Source of the DNA: JBGAPH01 sp046349955
GTDB lineage: Bacteria > Planctomycetota > Planctomycetia > Pirellulales > JBGAPH01
Length of the DNA stretch: 64,000 bases
Direction: 5' to 3'
Assembly (NCBI GenBank): GCA_046349955.1
Contig: JAXMBI010000003.1
Location: 257,222 to 321,221 of the forward strand
The notes below the pieces were generated by a model, which was not told the origin of the DNA, ran no database searches, and saw only the letters and a list, made by a program, of their open reading frames with translations. Position numbers and translations under genes: made by a program. Below, piece after piece: positions 1 through 8,206 of the stretch (position 1 is the stretch's first letter; each line of letters starts with the position of its first letter).

Positions 1-2
1 GC

Positions 3-1055
3 CGTGGGGCGGCCTCGCGCGGGGCGCTCGTGCGGCAGCGCGGCGGGAGCGATGCGAGTGAGCGGGCGGTGGCGCTCGCGCTCGTTTGGCTGGCCGAACA
101 TCAAATGCCGGACGGCGGCTGGAGCTTCGATCATCGGCTCGGAAGTTGCCAGGGCCGCTGCCGGAACCCCGGGGCGGCGGTCGAAGCCCGCCGAGCTGCA
201 ACCGCGATGGCCCTGTTGCCGTTTTTGGGCGCCGGCCAGACGCACAAGGAAGGCAAATACAAGACGACCGTCAGCCGCGGCCTCTACTTCCTGCTGCAAA
301 GTATGCAGGCTACGCCGATCGGCGGCAGTTTCTATGAGAAGCAAGGGCGGCTGTATTCGCACGGCTTGGCCTCGATCGCAGTCTGCGAGGCGTATGCCAT
401 GACCCGCGACAAGGATTTGTTCGAGCCCGCCCGCCAGGCGATCAGCTTCACCTGCGGCGCGCAAGACCAGCTCGGCGGAGGTTGGCGGTACGAGGTGGGG
501 CAGCCGGGGGACACGTCGGCCGTGGGTTGGCAGCTCATGGCGCTCAAAAGCGCCCACATGGCCTATCTCGACGTGCCGGGAGTCACCGTGCAGCGGGCCA
601 ACAAGTTCCTCGATAGCGTGCAGAAGCCGAACGGCATGTACGGCTACACCGATGGCGGCGGCGGCGGCCCAGGCACCACGGCCGTGGGCTTGCTCTGCCG
701 GATGTACCTGGGCTGGAAGCGCGACCATCCCCAGTTGCGGGCCGGCGTGGCCTATTTGGATCGCCTGGGTCCCGACCCGAACAACATGTACTACGACTAC
801 TACGCCACCCAGGTAATGCACCACTTCGAAGGGGAGGAGTGGAAGCGCTGGAACAAGAAGATGCGCGACCACCTGGTGAACACCCAGGCTGCCGACGGCC
901 ACGAGCGCGGCAGTTGGTTCTTCGAGGATCCGCACGGGATGGCGCTGGGGGGCCGGCTCTACAGCACGTCGCTGGCCACGATGATCCTCGAGGTCTACTA
1001 CCGGCACATGCCGATCTACGGCAAGGACAGCACCGAAAACGAGTTCCCGGATTGA
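3..1055 (+). CDS. Prenyltransferase/squalene-oxidase-repeat protein, 5' partial
   Basis: The reading frame is already open at base 3, so the true start lies upstream of the window. The protein carries several repeats of the alpha/alpha-toroid (terpenoid cyclase/prenyltransferase) type, seen as WLAEHQMPDGGWSF near the start and later repeats around GGGWRYE, NGMYGYTDGGGG and YDYYATQ. In planctomycetes such proteins are secreted or membrane-anchored and of unknown function; there is no DxDD or other cyclase catalytic motif in the visible part, so I do not infer enzyme activity. It ends 7 nt before the CopZ-like gene and the two may be cotranscribed. Confidence 0.75.
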   Translation, partial: RGAASRGALVRQRGGSDASERAVALALVWLAEHQMPDGGWSFDHRLGSCQGRCRNPGAAVEARRAATAMALLPFLGAGQTHKEGKYKTTVSRGLYFLLQSMQATPIGGSFYEKQGRLYSHGLASIAVCEAYAMTRDKDLFEPARQAISFTCGAQDQLGGGWRYEVGQPGDTSAVGWQLMALKSAHMAYLDVPGVTVQRANKFLDSVQKPNGMYGYTDGGGGGPGTTAVGLLCRMYLGWKRDHPQLRAGVAYLDRLGPDPNNMYYDYYATQVMHHFEGEEWKRWNKKMRDHLVNTQAADGHERGSWFFEDPHGMALGGRLYSTSLATMILEVYYRHMPIYGKDSTENEFPD

Positions 1056-1062
1056 GGCCGCG

Positions 1063-1512
1063 ATGAACAAGGCCTTCGTCCGCGAACCCGACGACACGGG
1101 CGCTGCCCACTGTCCTCGCTGCGGTTCGCTGGGGCATCCCGTTGAGAGTGCGACGCTCGACGCTCTCTTGTCTGCTGAGGCCCGGGGCTCACTCTCCGAC
1201 GCCGGATTCTTCTGCCCGTTCCCGCGCTGTGACGTGGCTTATTTCGACCGCTTCGAGCGCACCGCGCCAGTGGCGGCGCTCGTTCGCCCGGTCTACCCGA
1301 AGGACCCCTCGGCCCCGCTGTGCGGTTGCTTCGGCCTAACTGCCGACGACATCGAGGCCGACATCGCCGAGGGAAAGCCGACGCGCGTACGGGCGCATCT
1401 GGCCCGCGCCAAGTCGGCCGACGCCCACTGCCAAACCGCCAGTCCCACGGGCGAATCGTGTGTGGCCGAGGTGCAGCGCTACTACATGCGACTCTGGCAA
1501 GGTGGGGACTAG
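1063..1512 (+). CDS. CopZ-like iron-sulfur/zinc metallochaperone
   Basis: 149 residues. Cysteines occur as CPRC near residue 18, CPFPRC near residue 51 and CGCFG near residue 87, with two further cysteines near the C-terminus. This matches the N-terminal [2Fe-2S]/zinc region of Archaeoglobus CopZ-type copper chaperones, annotated in many genomes as putative iron-sulfur cluster-binding metallochaperone. There is no heavy-metal-associated (HMA) domain, so copper delivery is not demonstrated. The ATG lies 7 nt after the upstream stop codon. The gene converges on the YihY-family gene, with 12 nt between the stops. Confidence 0.7.
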   Translation: MNKAFVREPDDTGAAHCPRCGSLGHPVESATLDALLSAEARGSLSDAGFFCPFPRCDVAYFDRFERTAPVAALVRPVYPKDPSAPLCGCFGLTADDIEADIAEGKPTRVRAHLARAKSADAHCQTASPTGESCVAEVQRYYMRLWQGGD

Positions 1513-1524
1513 CCTCAAGCCGCT

Positions 1525-2853
1525 TTAGGCGTTGCGCAACGTCGCTGAGCCGGGGCGGAAGGCGTAGACCTTGGTGAACTCCGCGCCGAAGAACAGGATC
1601 TGGGCGGAGTAGTAGGTCCACAGCAGCAGCACGGCCACCGACCCCGCGGCGCCATAGGTCGAGCTCACGCTGGCGTGGACCAGATAGAGCCCGATCAGGT
1701 GCTTGCCCAGCGTAAAGAGCGCGGCCGTCACCGCGGCGCCCAGCCAGACATCGCTCCAGGCGACATACCGCTCCGGCAGGATGCGGAAGATCAGGGCGAA
1801 GAGCACGGTGAAGATCACCAGCGACGTCACGAGATTGCCGAACTTGACCAACCAGAATTGGCTCGCATCAACCAGCCAAGCGTGTTCCAGGGGAATCGCG
1901 CCGCTGGCGATCGTCTCCAAATTCGCGACCACTGTGCTCAAAACCACCGCAGCAAACAGCAGCACGCCGATCACGAGCACCATCACGAAGGCGAGCAAGC
2001 GGTCGCGCACCACGTTCAACAGCCCGGAATGTTTCGAGCGCTGAGTGTGCCAGATCTGGTTGAGCGCGGCCTTGAGCTCGCCAAAAGCGGCGGTGGCGCC
2101 AATGAGCAGCGTGGCCATGCCCAGGACCGTGGCCGTTGCGCCGCCGCGGCTCTGACGAGCGCTGACGAGGATCATCCGCACGGCCTCCGCCCCTTGGTCG
2201 CCGATCAGCGGCTCGAGGGAGGACTCCATCTTGCCGGCCACGGCGTCGGCCCCAAACAGCGCTGTAGCCAGCGCGGTCACCAAGATTAGCGCCGGCGCGA
2301 GCGAGAACAACGTGTAAAAGGCCAGCGCCGCTCCCAGCCGAGGGCAGTCGTCGGCCAGCCAATCGACGGCCGTCCGCTTGAGCATTCCCCAGAGGCTTGT
2401 GTCGGTCGTCGGCCGGGCCGTGGCCGGTAGGCAGTCTTCTTCAGATGCCGGGACGACGGGCCGCGGCGGGGCATCAGCGCGCCCCTGCCCGGAACGCCGC
2501 TGCGGCACGAAGCCTGCCGCGGCCGTCTCGGTGGAGTGCTGAGCCGCCGTCAGCGTCTTGCGGACCTGGGCTTGGGCCAGCGCCGTCAGCGCAGGCGCCA
2601 CGAGCGAACCGACAACTTGCAGCCCCGTCGATGCCTGTTCGGCGGTCTCCTCGGCCGCGAGCGCCGAGGGCGGCGCATCGTGCGTGTCCAACGAGACCAA
2701 GGGGCGGGGCGCTGCCCACCGTGGCCGCCGCGCCAGCCACCACCCGCCGAACGCCGCGGCGGCCGCGAGCGGCCCCAGCCAACGGCCGGGCGACGTGGGC
2801 GCAGTCGGCTGCACGGGCGCAGGAGTCGCGGGACGATCGGCCGTAGAGGACAT
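1525..2853 (-). CDS. YihY/BrkB family inner-membrane protein
   Basis: 442 residues. The C-terminal 290 residues form the YihY/BrkB (UPF0761) membrane domain with about six hydrophobic segments and the family-typical stretches LGAALAFYTLFSLAPALILV and YGAAGSVAVLLLWTYYSAQI. The first 150 residues are Ala/Pro/Thr-rich with one early hydrophobic stretch and look like a low-complexity, possibly soluble tail; this extension is longer than usual, and a start nearer residue 150 is possible. Members were once called ribonuclease BN, but the function is unsettled; a role in transport or envelope integrity is only inferred. Confidence 0.8.
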   Translation of the reverse strand: MSSTADRPATPAPVQPTAPTSPGRWLGPLAAAAAFGGWWLARRPRWAAPRPLVSLDTHDAPPSALAAEETAEQASTGLQVVGSLVAPALTALAQAQVRKTLTAAQHSTETAAAGFVPQRRSGQGRADAPPRPVVPASEEDCLPATARPTTDTSLWGMLKRTAVDWLADDCPRLGAALAFYTLFSLAPALILVTALATALFGADAVAGKMESSLEPLIGDQGAEAVRMILVSARQSRGGATATVLGMATLLIGATAAFGELKAALNQIWHTQRSKHSGLLNVVRDRLLAFVMVLVIGVLLFAAVVLSTVVANLETIASGAIPLEHAWLVDASQFWLVKFGNLVTSLVIFTVLFALIFRILPERYVAWSDVWLGAAVTAALFTLGKHLIGLYLVHASVSSTYGAAGSVAVLLLWTYYSAQILFFGAEFTKVYAFRPGSATLRNA

Positions 2854-2980
2854 CGATTTACCAGAACCCTAGGGGAAGCAGCCGTCGGACCGGCCAACGA
2901 TCGGGAAGCAGCTTGCGCGCCAACTGACCGCGGCGCAGGCCGCCATTCTTCAGTATAGTGCGGACCCCTGGCGCCCCCCG

Positions 2981-4024
2981 ATGCCAAACACGCTCGTTCC
3001 GATGTCCACTGCCACCGCTGCCACGGCGCCTGTCCTTACGACCACCGGCCACGCCCTGCGCGTGGCCAGTGCGGCGGCGATTTGCCTGGTCGTTGTCGAA
3101 TGGCTGGGGCTTCAGCACGGCAATCTGGCGGTGTGGACCACCTACATGGTGATGGCCCAGCATCCGTTCACGATCTTCCAGAAGGGGTTCGAGCGCGTGT
3201 TGGGGCGGACGGTCGGCATTCTCATCGGTCTGGCGCTGGCCACCTGGCTCGCAGGCGCTCCCGGCCTGGGGTTGCTGCTCGAGGCGATCGTGTTGTGGGG
3301 TTGCACCTACTTGTATCTCTCGGGGCGGCTCGCCTACACGTTTCTGAACATGGGGCTCTACACCGTGGCGATGTACGAGGTCGCCCACGCCAGCCCCGCG
3401 ACCGCCCCGCAGACCGGCTGGCAGATGTTCTTGGCCGTGCTGGTGGGCGTGGCCGTGGCCAGCGCGGTGAGTTGGGCCTCACGGTCCGAATCGGGGTTGC
3501 ACATCGAAACGGGGGGCCAGCCGCTGTGGCCCGTCAATTCCGCCTGGGCCAGCCAGGCGCTGATGCTCGCGGTGACCGCGCTGCTGACGCAGCTCGGAGC
3601 GCGGTGGCTCGACCTGTCGCCTGACAAGAGCGTGATCTCGGTGCTCATGTTGATGGTCACCCCCGACCTGCAGTCGATGCTGCAGAAAGGGGAACTGCGC
3701 CTGGCCGGGGCAGCCCTGGCGGTCGCCTGGAGCGTGCTGATGTTCGTGGTGTTGGCTCTCGCGCCCCACTTCCTGCTGCTCGTGCTGCTCGTGTTCTTGG
3801 GAATGTACTTGGCGGCCGGTCTGGCCCATGCCGGGGGCAAATACGCCTACGCCGGCGTGCAGATGGGGCTCGTCATGCCGATGGTGGCCGTGGCGCCGGC
3901 CAGCGAGTTTGGCAACATCAACGCGGCGGGGCAGCGCATCGAGGGGATTCTGCTCGCGCTGGCCGTCTCGCTCGTCGTAGGCAGCCTCTGGCCGCGCTAC
4001 CGCCGTGCAGAACAGCCGCGGTGA
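2981..4024 (+). CDS. FUSC-family membrane protein (putative aromatic-acid exporter)
   Basis: 347 residues with about ten transmembrane stretches in two blocks, consistent with the fusaric acid resistance/aromatic acid exporter (FUSC) fold. The segment HGNLAVWTTYMVMAQHPF and FERVLGRTVGILIG fit the family's conserved RxxGTxxG-type region. It is shorter than full-length AaeB/YccS proteins because the cytoplasmic inter-domain part is small. It is divergent from the YihY gene (127 nt apart), and its stop lies 1 nt from the end of the convergent zinc-ribbon gene. A second in-frame ATG eight codons later is an alternative start. Confidence 0.75.
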   Translation: MPNTLVPMSTATAATAPVLTTTGHALRVASAAAICLVVVEWLGLQHGNLAVWTTYMVMAQHPFTIFQKGFERVLGRTVGILIGLALATWLAGAPGLGLLLEAIVLWGCTYLYLSGRLAYTFLNMGLYTVAMYEVAHASPATAPQTGWQMFLAVLVGVAVASAVSWASRSESGLHIETGGQPLWPVNSAWASQALMLAVTALLTQLGARWLDLSPDKSVISVLMLMVTPDLQSMLQKGELRLAGAALAVAWSVLMFVVLALAPHFLLLVLLVFLGMYLAAGLAHAGGKYAYAGVQMGLVMPMVAVAPASEFGNINAAGQRIEGILLALAVSLVVGSLWPRYRRAEQPR

Positions 4025-4025
4025 C

Positions 4026-4268
4026 TCAAGGGAACGTCCAGCGGTAGACCAAGTACAAGCACACGATCACGCCGACGATCAACCACCACGGCTTGGGGCG
4101 CGCGGGGCGCGTTTCTTCCGAAATATAGCGGTCGCAGTGAGGGCAGCGCTCGGCGTCTTCATAAATCTCCTCGCCGCAGTATGGGCACGACTGCAGCTCC
4201 GGGGCCGCGTCGTCCGGGAGATCGTCGTAGTCGTCTTCGTCCCAGGAGTCATCGTCGTCGCGGGGCAT
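4026..4268 (-). CDS. Small zinc-ribbon membrane protein
   Basis: 80 residues: an acidic N-terminus (Asp/Glu-rich, residues 3-22), a zinc ribbon with CPYC and CPHC pairs 15 residues apart (about residues 28-46), then one C-terminal transmembrane helix (WWLIVGVIVCLYLVY). Such zinc-ribbon plus single-TM proteins are common in planctomycetes; no function is known. The stop is 1 nt from the FUSC stop, so the two genes converge without a terminator between them. Confidence 0.75.
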   Translation of the reverse strand: MPRDDDDSWDEDDYDDLPDDAAPELQSCPYCGEEIYEDAERCPHCDRYISEETRPARPKPWWLIVGVIVCLYLVYRWTFP

Positions 4269-4292
4269 GGCAGATCAAAGGCAGGCGAGCAC

Positions 4293-4350
4293 GTAGGTTA
4301 TGCTTCAGCATAACTTGGACCGCGGGGAATTATGCTGAAGCATAACCTAC
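4293..4350. repeat. REP palindrome pair (BIME-like)
   Basis: Two copies of GTAG-GTTATGCT-TC-AGCATAAC in head-to-head orientation: 4293-4314 on the plus strand and 4330-4350 on the minus strand, 15 nt apart. Each is an 8-bp (7-bp in the second copy) hairpin with a TC loop preceded by GTAG, the tetranucleotide that marks REP sequences mobilised by RAYT (TnpA-REP) transposases. The same sequence recurs at 40006-40114 and 63862-63883. It lies between the zinc-ribbon gene and the Ftr gene. Confidence 0.8.
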
Positions 4351-4421
4351 CAGGCAAACTTGTTCGTGCCGGCCTTGCATGCTAGGGTGGCCACGGAACG
4401 AGCCCCTCTTTTTTTCGCCGC

Positions 4422-5333
4422 GTGCAGCCCCTCGTGCAGATCAACTCCGTCGTCATCGAAGACACCTTCGCCGAAGCCTTTCCGATGACGGCCACGCGGC
4501 TGATCGTGACGGCCGCTTCGCGCGAGTGGGCCCTCACCGCCGCCCGCGAGGCCACCGGCTACGCCGCCAGCGTGATCGGCTGTGACGCCGAGGCGGCTAT
4601 CGAGCGCGAGCTCGCGCCCGAGGAAACGCCCGACGGGCATCCCGGCGTCAGCCTATTGCTGTTCGCCTTCAATCGCGACGCCCTGCAGAAGGCGGTGGTC
4701 AACCGCGTGGGGCAGTGCATCCTCACCTGCCCCACCACCGCTTGCTACAACGGCCTACCGGTCGTCAAAGACAAGGCGATCCGCATCGGCGGACAACTCC
4801 GCTACTTCGGCGACGGCTTCCAAGCGAGCAAACGCCTCGAGGAGCGGCGCTACTGGCGCGTGCCTGTGATGGACGGCGAGTTCGTCTGCGAAGACAAGTT
4901 CGGCACGGTCAAAGGCATTGGCGGCGGCAACTTCTTGATCCTCGGCCGCTCGCAGGAGCAGGCGCTGGCCGCGGCTGAAGCCGCCGCGGCGGCCATCCGC
5001 ACGGTCGAGGGGGTGATCATGCCGTTTCCGGGCGGCTTGGTGCGCAGCGGCAGCAAGGTGGGCAGCCGCTATCCTCAACTTCGCGCGAGCACCAACGAGG
5101 CCTACTGTCCTGGGCTGCGAGGGCTTGTGAACTCGGCGCTCGAGGACGACGTGAACGCCGTCTACGAGATCGTGATCGACGGGCTCGACCTGGCGGCCGT
5201 CGAGCAGGCGATGCGGGTCGGCATTCACGCGGCCTGCCGGCCGGGGATCGTGCGCATCACGGCGGGCAACTATGGCGGCAATCTCGGGCCGCACCACCTC
5301 AAGCTGCATGAGATCCTGGCCGGCCACGCTTAG
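4422..5333 (+). CDS. fhcD: Formylmethanofuran--tetrahydromethanopterin formyltransferase
   Basis: 303 residues, normal length for Ftr/FhcD. Transfers the formyl group between methanofuran (or an analogue) and tetrahydromethanopterin, in the cytoplasm, as part of the archaeal-type C1 pathway that planctomycetes share with methylotrophs. The family signature VVIEDTFAEAFPMTATRLIV lies at the N-terminus, followed by LTCPTTACYNGL and the C-terminal GNYGGNLGPHHLKLHEIL. The start chosen is a GTG; a second GTG four codons later is equally possible and closer to the usual N-terminus. No other C1-pathway gene (fhcA/B/C, mch) is adjacent, so the pathway genes must be scattered. Confidence 0.92.
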   Translation: MQPLVQINSVVIEDTFAEAFPMTATRLIVTAASREWALTAAREATGYAASVIGCDAEAAIERELAPEETPDGHPGVSLLLFAFNRDALQKAVVNRVGQCILTCPTTACYNGLPVVKDKAIRIGGQLRYFGDGFQASKRLEERRYWRVPVMDGEFVCEDKFGTVKGIGGGNFLILGRSQEQALAAAEAAAAAIRTVEGVIMPFPGGLVRSGSKVGSRYPQLRASTNEAYCPGLRGLVNSALEDDVNAVYEIVIDGLDLAAVEQAMRVGIHAACRPGIVRITAGNYGGNLGPHHLKLHEILAGHA

Positions 5334-5346
5334 GCCTTCCGAGAGA

Positions 5347-5570
5347 GGCGACCCGAGAATAGCCCCGGGCAAGGCCGGCGCAAGCCGGACGCCGCCCGGG
5401 GTTACGCCCCACGGAAACAAAGAGCCCCGGAGGGGCGACCGATATGCTTGAGTCCAGCGCTGGAAAGCAGTTCTTGTGTCGCCCCTGCGGGGCTTTGTTC
5501 CCTTCTTCTCACGGACCCCGGGCTGCGGTCAGCTCACGCTGCCCTGGCCCGGGGCTATTATCGGGTCGCC
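5347..5570. repeat. Imperfect 224-bp intergenic palindrome
   Basis: The 358-nt gap between the Ftr gene and argG contains a large imperfect inverted repeat. The outer arm begins GGCGACCCGAGAATAGCCCC at 5347 and returns inverted with one mismatch (GGGGCTATTATCGGGTCGCC) ending at 5570. An inner arm (AAACAAAGAGCCCCGGAGGG from about 5414) is matched by GTCGCCCCTGCGGGGCTTTG at 5479-5498. The arms are roughly 90 nt with a short unmatched centre. No reading frame is convincing here. It resembles a MITE or a dispersed planctomycete intergenic repeat; it also separates two convergent genes and could act as a bidirectional terminator. Confidence 0.6.
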
Positions 5571-5691
5571 CCTGCCGGGGCTGCACGTAGCCTTGCTCGC
5601 TCCAAGAGCAAAACGCTTGATCCATGCCCCCACTTCCAACCAAAAGCGCAACTTCAAAACTTGCGCTGCGGGCTAGAATTGGAGGGCAACC

Positions 5692-6906
5692 TCAGTAGCC
5701 CCGCGGCGTCACGCGCCCTTGCACTCGCAGCGGCAGGCCCTGGATTCGCAGGAAACCTTCGGCGTCGGTCTGGTTGTACGAGCCGCCCCCTTCCATGCTG
5801 GCGATGCCCGCGTCGTACAGGCTGTTGGGGCTGCGGCGGCTGTGGGTGAGCAGGTTGCCCTTGTAGAGCCGCAGCGAAGCCTCGCCCGTCACCGGCTTCT
5901 GTGCCTGACGGATGAACGCCATCAGCGCGTCCATCTTGGCCGTGTACCAGAAGCCGTAGTAAACCATCTCGGCCACCTCGGGCGAGAGCCGATCGCGGAG
6001 GTGAACGAGGTCGCGGTCGAGCGTGAGCTGCTCGACCAGGCGGTGGGCCTCGTAGAGGATCGACATGCCAGGCGACTCATACACGCCGCGGCTCTTCATG
6101 CCGACGAAGCGGTTTTCGACCATGTCGATGCGGCCCACGCCGTGGCGGCCGCCGATCTTGTTCAGCTCTTCGACCATGGCGAGCGCGCCGAGCTTGCGGC
6201 CGTTCAGCGTGGTCGGCACGCCTGACTCGAACCCCACCGTGATCGTCTCCGCCTCGTCGGGCGCCCTCTGCGGCGACACCGTCATGCCGAAGTCGACCAG
6301 CTCGAGCCCGTCGGTCTCGAGCTCTTCGAGCAACCCGGCCTCGTAGCTGATGTGCAGGCAATTCTCGTCCGAGCTATAGGGCTTCTTGGCCGTGGCCTTG
6401 ACCGGAATGTTCTTCGCCTCGCAGTAGGCGATCAGCTCGGTGCGGCCGGGAAACTGCTTCCGGAAGGCCTCGATCCGCCAGGGAGCGATGAGCTTCACGC
6501 CGGGGTCGAGCGCCTCGGCGGCGAGCTGGAACCGGCACTGGTCGTTCCCCTTGCCGGTCGCGCCGTGGGCATAGGCGTCGGCCCCCACTTCGCGGGCGAC
6601 CTGCAGGCAGACCTTGCTGATCAGCGGGCGGGCGATCGACGTGCCGAGCAGGTAGATGCCTTCGTAGCGGGCTTGCCACTGGAGCACGGGAAAGGCGAAG
6701 TCGCGGCACAGCTCCTCGCGGGCGTCCACGATGCGGGCGCTCTTGGCGCCGCAGCGGCGAGCCTTGGCCAGCGTCGCCTCGCGGTCTTCGCAGGGCTGCC
6801 CCAGGTCGACGTAAACGCAGTGAACGTCGTAACCCTGGTCCTGAAGCCAGCCTTGAATGACCGAAGTGTCGAGACCGCCAGAATAAGCCAACACGCAACT
6901 AGGCAT
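5692..6906 (-). CDS. argG: Argininosuccinate synthase
   Basis: 404 residues, typical length. Condenses citrulline and aspartate with ATP in the seventh step of arginine synthesis. The N-type ATP pyrophosphatase P-loop AYSGGLDTSV is at residues 8-17; HGATGKGNDQCRF (citrulline/aspartate binding) and KKPYSSDENCLH follow, and the C-terminal helix region ends at RVTPRGY. The gene stands alone; argH and other arginine genes are not in the window. The ATG starts within a short leader with no clear attenuator or operator. Confidence 0.96.
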   Translation of the reverse strand: MPSCVLAYSGGLDTSVIQGWLQDQGYDVHCVYVDLGQPCEDREATLAKARRCGAKSARIVDAREELCRDFAFPVLQWQARYEGIYLLGTSIARPLISKVCLQVAREVGADAYAHGATGKGNDQCRFQLAAEALDPGVKLIAPWRIEAFRKQFPGRTELIAYCEAKNIPVKATAKKPYSSDENCLHISYEAGLLEELETDGLELVDFGMTVSPQRAPDEAETITVGFESGVPTTLNGRKLGALAMVEELNKIGGRHGVGRIDMVENRFVGMKSRGVYESPGMSILYEAHRLVEQLTLDRDLVHLRDRLSPEVAEMVYYGFWYTAKMDALMAFIRQAQKPVTGEASLRLYKGNLLTHSRRSPNSLYDAGIASMEGGGSYNQTDAEGFLRIQGLPLRVQGRVTPRGY

Positions 6907-7109
6907 CGGAACCGCTTGACCTTAGAGAAACAGAAGCGCGGCGCACCGCGGGAAATTAGGCCTGGCGGCGGGAAACGGCTATTTCCGCCGACCTCGGGCC
7001 AGCCAGGCATTTTCGTCTGCCCTGGCCGGTTAGACAAGGCGAGAGGCGGGGCGGTTCGGGGCCCGCTCCAGGGCGGAGTCTGCCGGCAGGCAGAACCTGA
7101 GAATTAGCT

Positions 7110-7125
7110 CCACGTTTCAACGTGG
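7110..7125. terminator. Hairpin downstream of the frameshifted zinc-ribbon gene
   Basis: CCACGTT-TC-AACGTGG forms a perfect 7-bp stem with a 2-nt loop about 40 nt past the stop at 7167 (minus strand). There is no U-tract, so termination is only inferred. The TC loop resembles that of the REP palindrome elsewhere in the window but the GTAG head is absent. The remaining 260 nt between this gene and argG hold nothing else I can identify. Confidence 0.35.
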
Positions 7126-7166
7126 GGTGTCATCTGCGCGGCTATTCTCGGTCTTCGCCTCCGCGA

Positions 7167-7648
7167 CTACGCCGAATCCAGAGAGCCGGCGGACATCACC
7201 TTGAGAATCGCCTCAATGCCGCGGCCGCAGCACCGTCCCTCGTCGCGCGCAGCCCCCAGCGCTCTTGCTAACTCGGTTCGCCCTCGCCACTCCGAGGTGC
7301 AGTGACGGTGGAAATGGAGGCAGTTGTACTGATAGAGGGGGTCTGTGCGGTTCGATGTGATCAGGCCGATCGTAAAAGACTCGTCTGGGTTATCGATCAC
7401 TCGCCCACACACCTCGCAAACGCGGGCGTTCGGCATGTTACGCCGCCGAACCTCGGTGTACTGGAACGTCACTTCGTGGTTCAGCGGGTGCGCGGCGAAG
7501 CACGCTTCGTGCATCACGACTCGTTGAAGGCGGCCAAAGGGTCGTGGTCGTTGGCAACGAAGGGGGAGAACGCCACAACTCGGTTTTGCCGTTCGATCAA
7601 TTGGCCGCAGATATCACATAGCGATGATCCGAGGATTACCATCGGCAT
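7167..7648 (-). pseudogene. Double zinc-ribbon hypothetical protein, frameshifted
   Basis: Two overlapping frames together make one protein. The first runs from ATG 7648 to a TGA at 7514-7516 (44 residues, with CDICG and the stretch RVVAFSPFVANDHDPLAAFN); the second picks up at 7517 with a one-base shift (HEACFAAHPLN, then VCEVCGRVID and CLHFHRHC) and ends at 7167. Joined as NESV-MHEACF they give a continuous protein with two Cys/His metal sites, as in known planctomycete proteins that read CxxC...HxxCF. A single-base deletion near 7517 best explains the break. Function unknown. It is directly downstream of the broken Imm30-like gene. Confidence 0.6.
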
Positions 7649-7742
7649 GAGCCAGGCGCCTCCGATTCTATGGGCGGCTAGACACGAGGGGTAGTCGCGG
7701 GGTTCGGCGTTGCAGCCAGTTCTTGCCTGGCCAGAAGGCTTT

Positions 7743-8204
7743 TCACGATTCCCGAAAACCGTTGCGCTTCAGGATTGAGTCGCAACGGGTTCCGAAGTTC
7801 GCGTTCTTTTGCCGCACTGCGCCCAACGCCTGGCGAACGGCTTCTTGCCGGTCCTTGGGCAGGGTTCGCACGCAGGTGGCATACGCCGCAAACGTCGACG
7901 GTGAATTCAGGATTCTCATCTGCAGGATGATCGCCCACTGAGGCGAGGCTGCGAGAAACGGCTCAAGGTTCTCGGCGATGGCCCGAACGTAGGCAGCATC
8001 GTCGAATCGCTAGATCGTGTGGATTATCGAGAACATCAATTCGTCGTACTCCGGATCGTCCTCGAAGAGTTGCAGTAGCGGAGCGATGCAGTCCGGATCA
8101 TTCAGAACCACAATCTGCCCCAGGAGGTCCTCAGCGCGTGGAACATACCCCTCGTGCCGGCCGTCCAGCTCTTGCCGAAGTTTTCTGAGCAGTCCAGCGA
8201 GCAT
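7743..8204 (-). pseudogene. Imm30-like immunity protein with internal amber stop
   Basis: Starting at ATG 8204 the frame encodes 64 residues, meets TAG at 8010-8012, and continues in the same frame without other stops to TGA at 7743. The text around the stop reads FSIIHTI-stop-RFDDAAYV; a Glu codon (GAG to TAG) is expected. Pattern FEDDPEYDELMFSIIHTI, then SPQWAIILQMRILNSP, fits the alpha-helical Imm30 immunity family found next to polymorphic toxins. The start is 2 nt after the stop of the HAF-repeat gene, so the two look cotranscribed. The toxin partner is not present. Assignment to Imm30 rests on pattern recognition only. Confidence 0.6.
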
Positions 8205-8206
8205 GA

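Noticed and set aside
8010..8012. Programmed recoding at the amber codon of the Imm30-like gene
   Set aside because: No structured element or context for recoding is seen; simple mutation is more likely, so only listed as an alternative.
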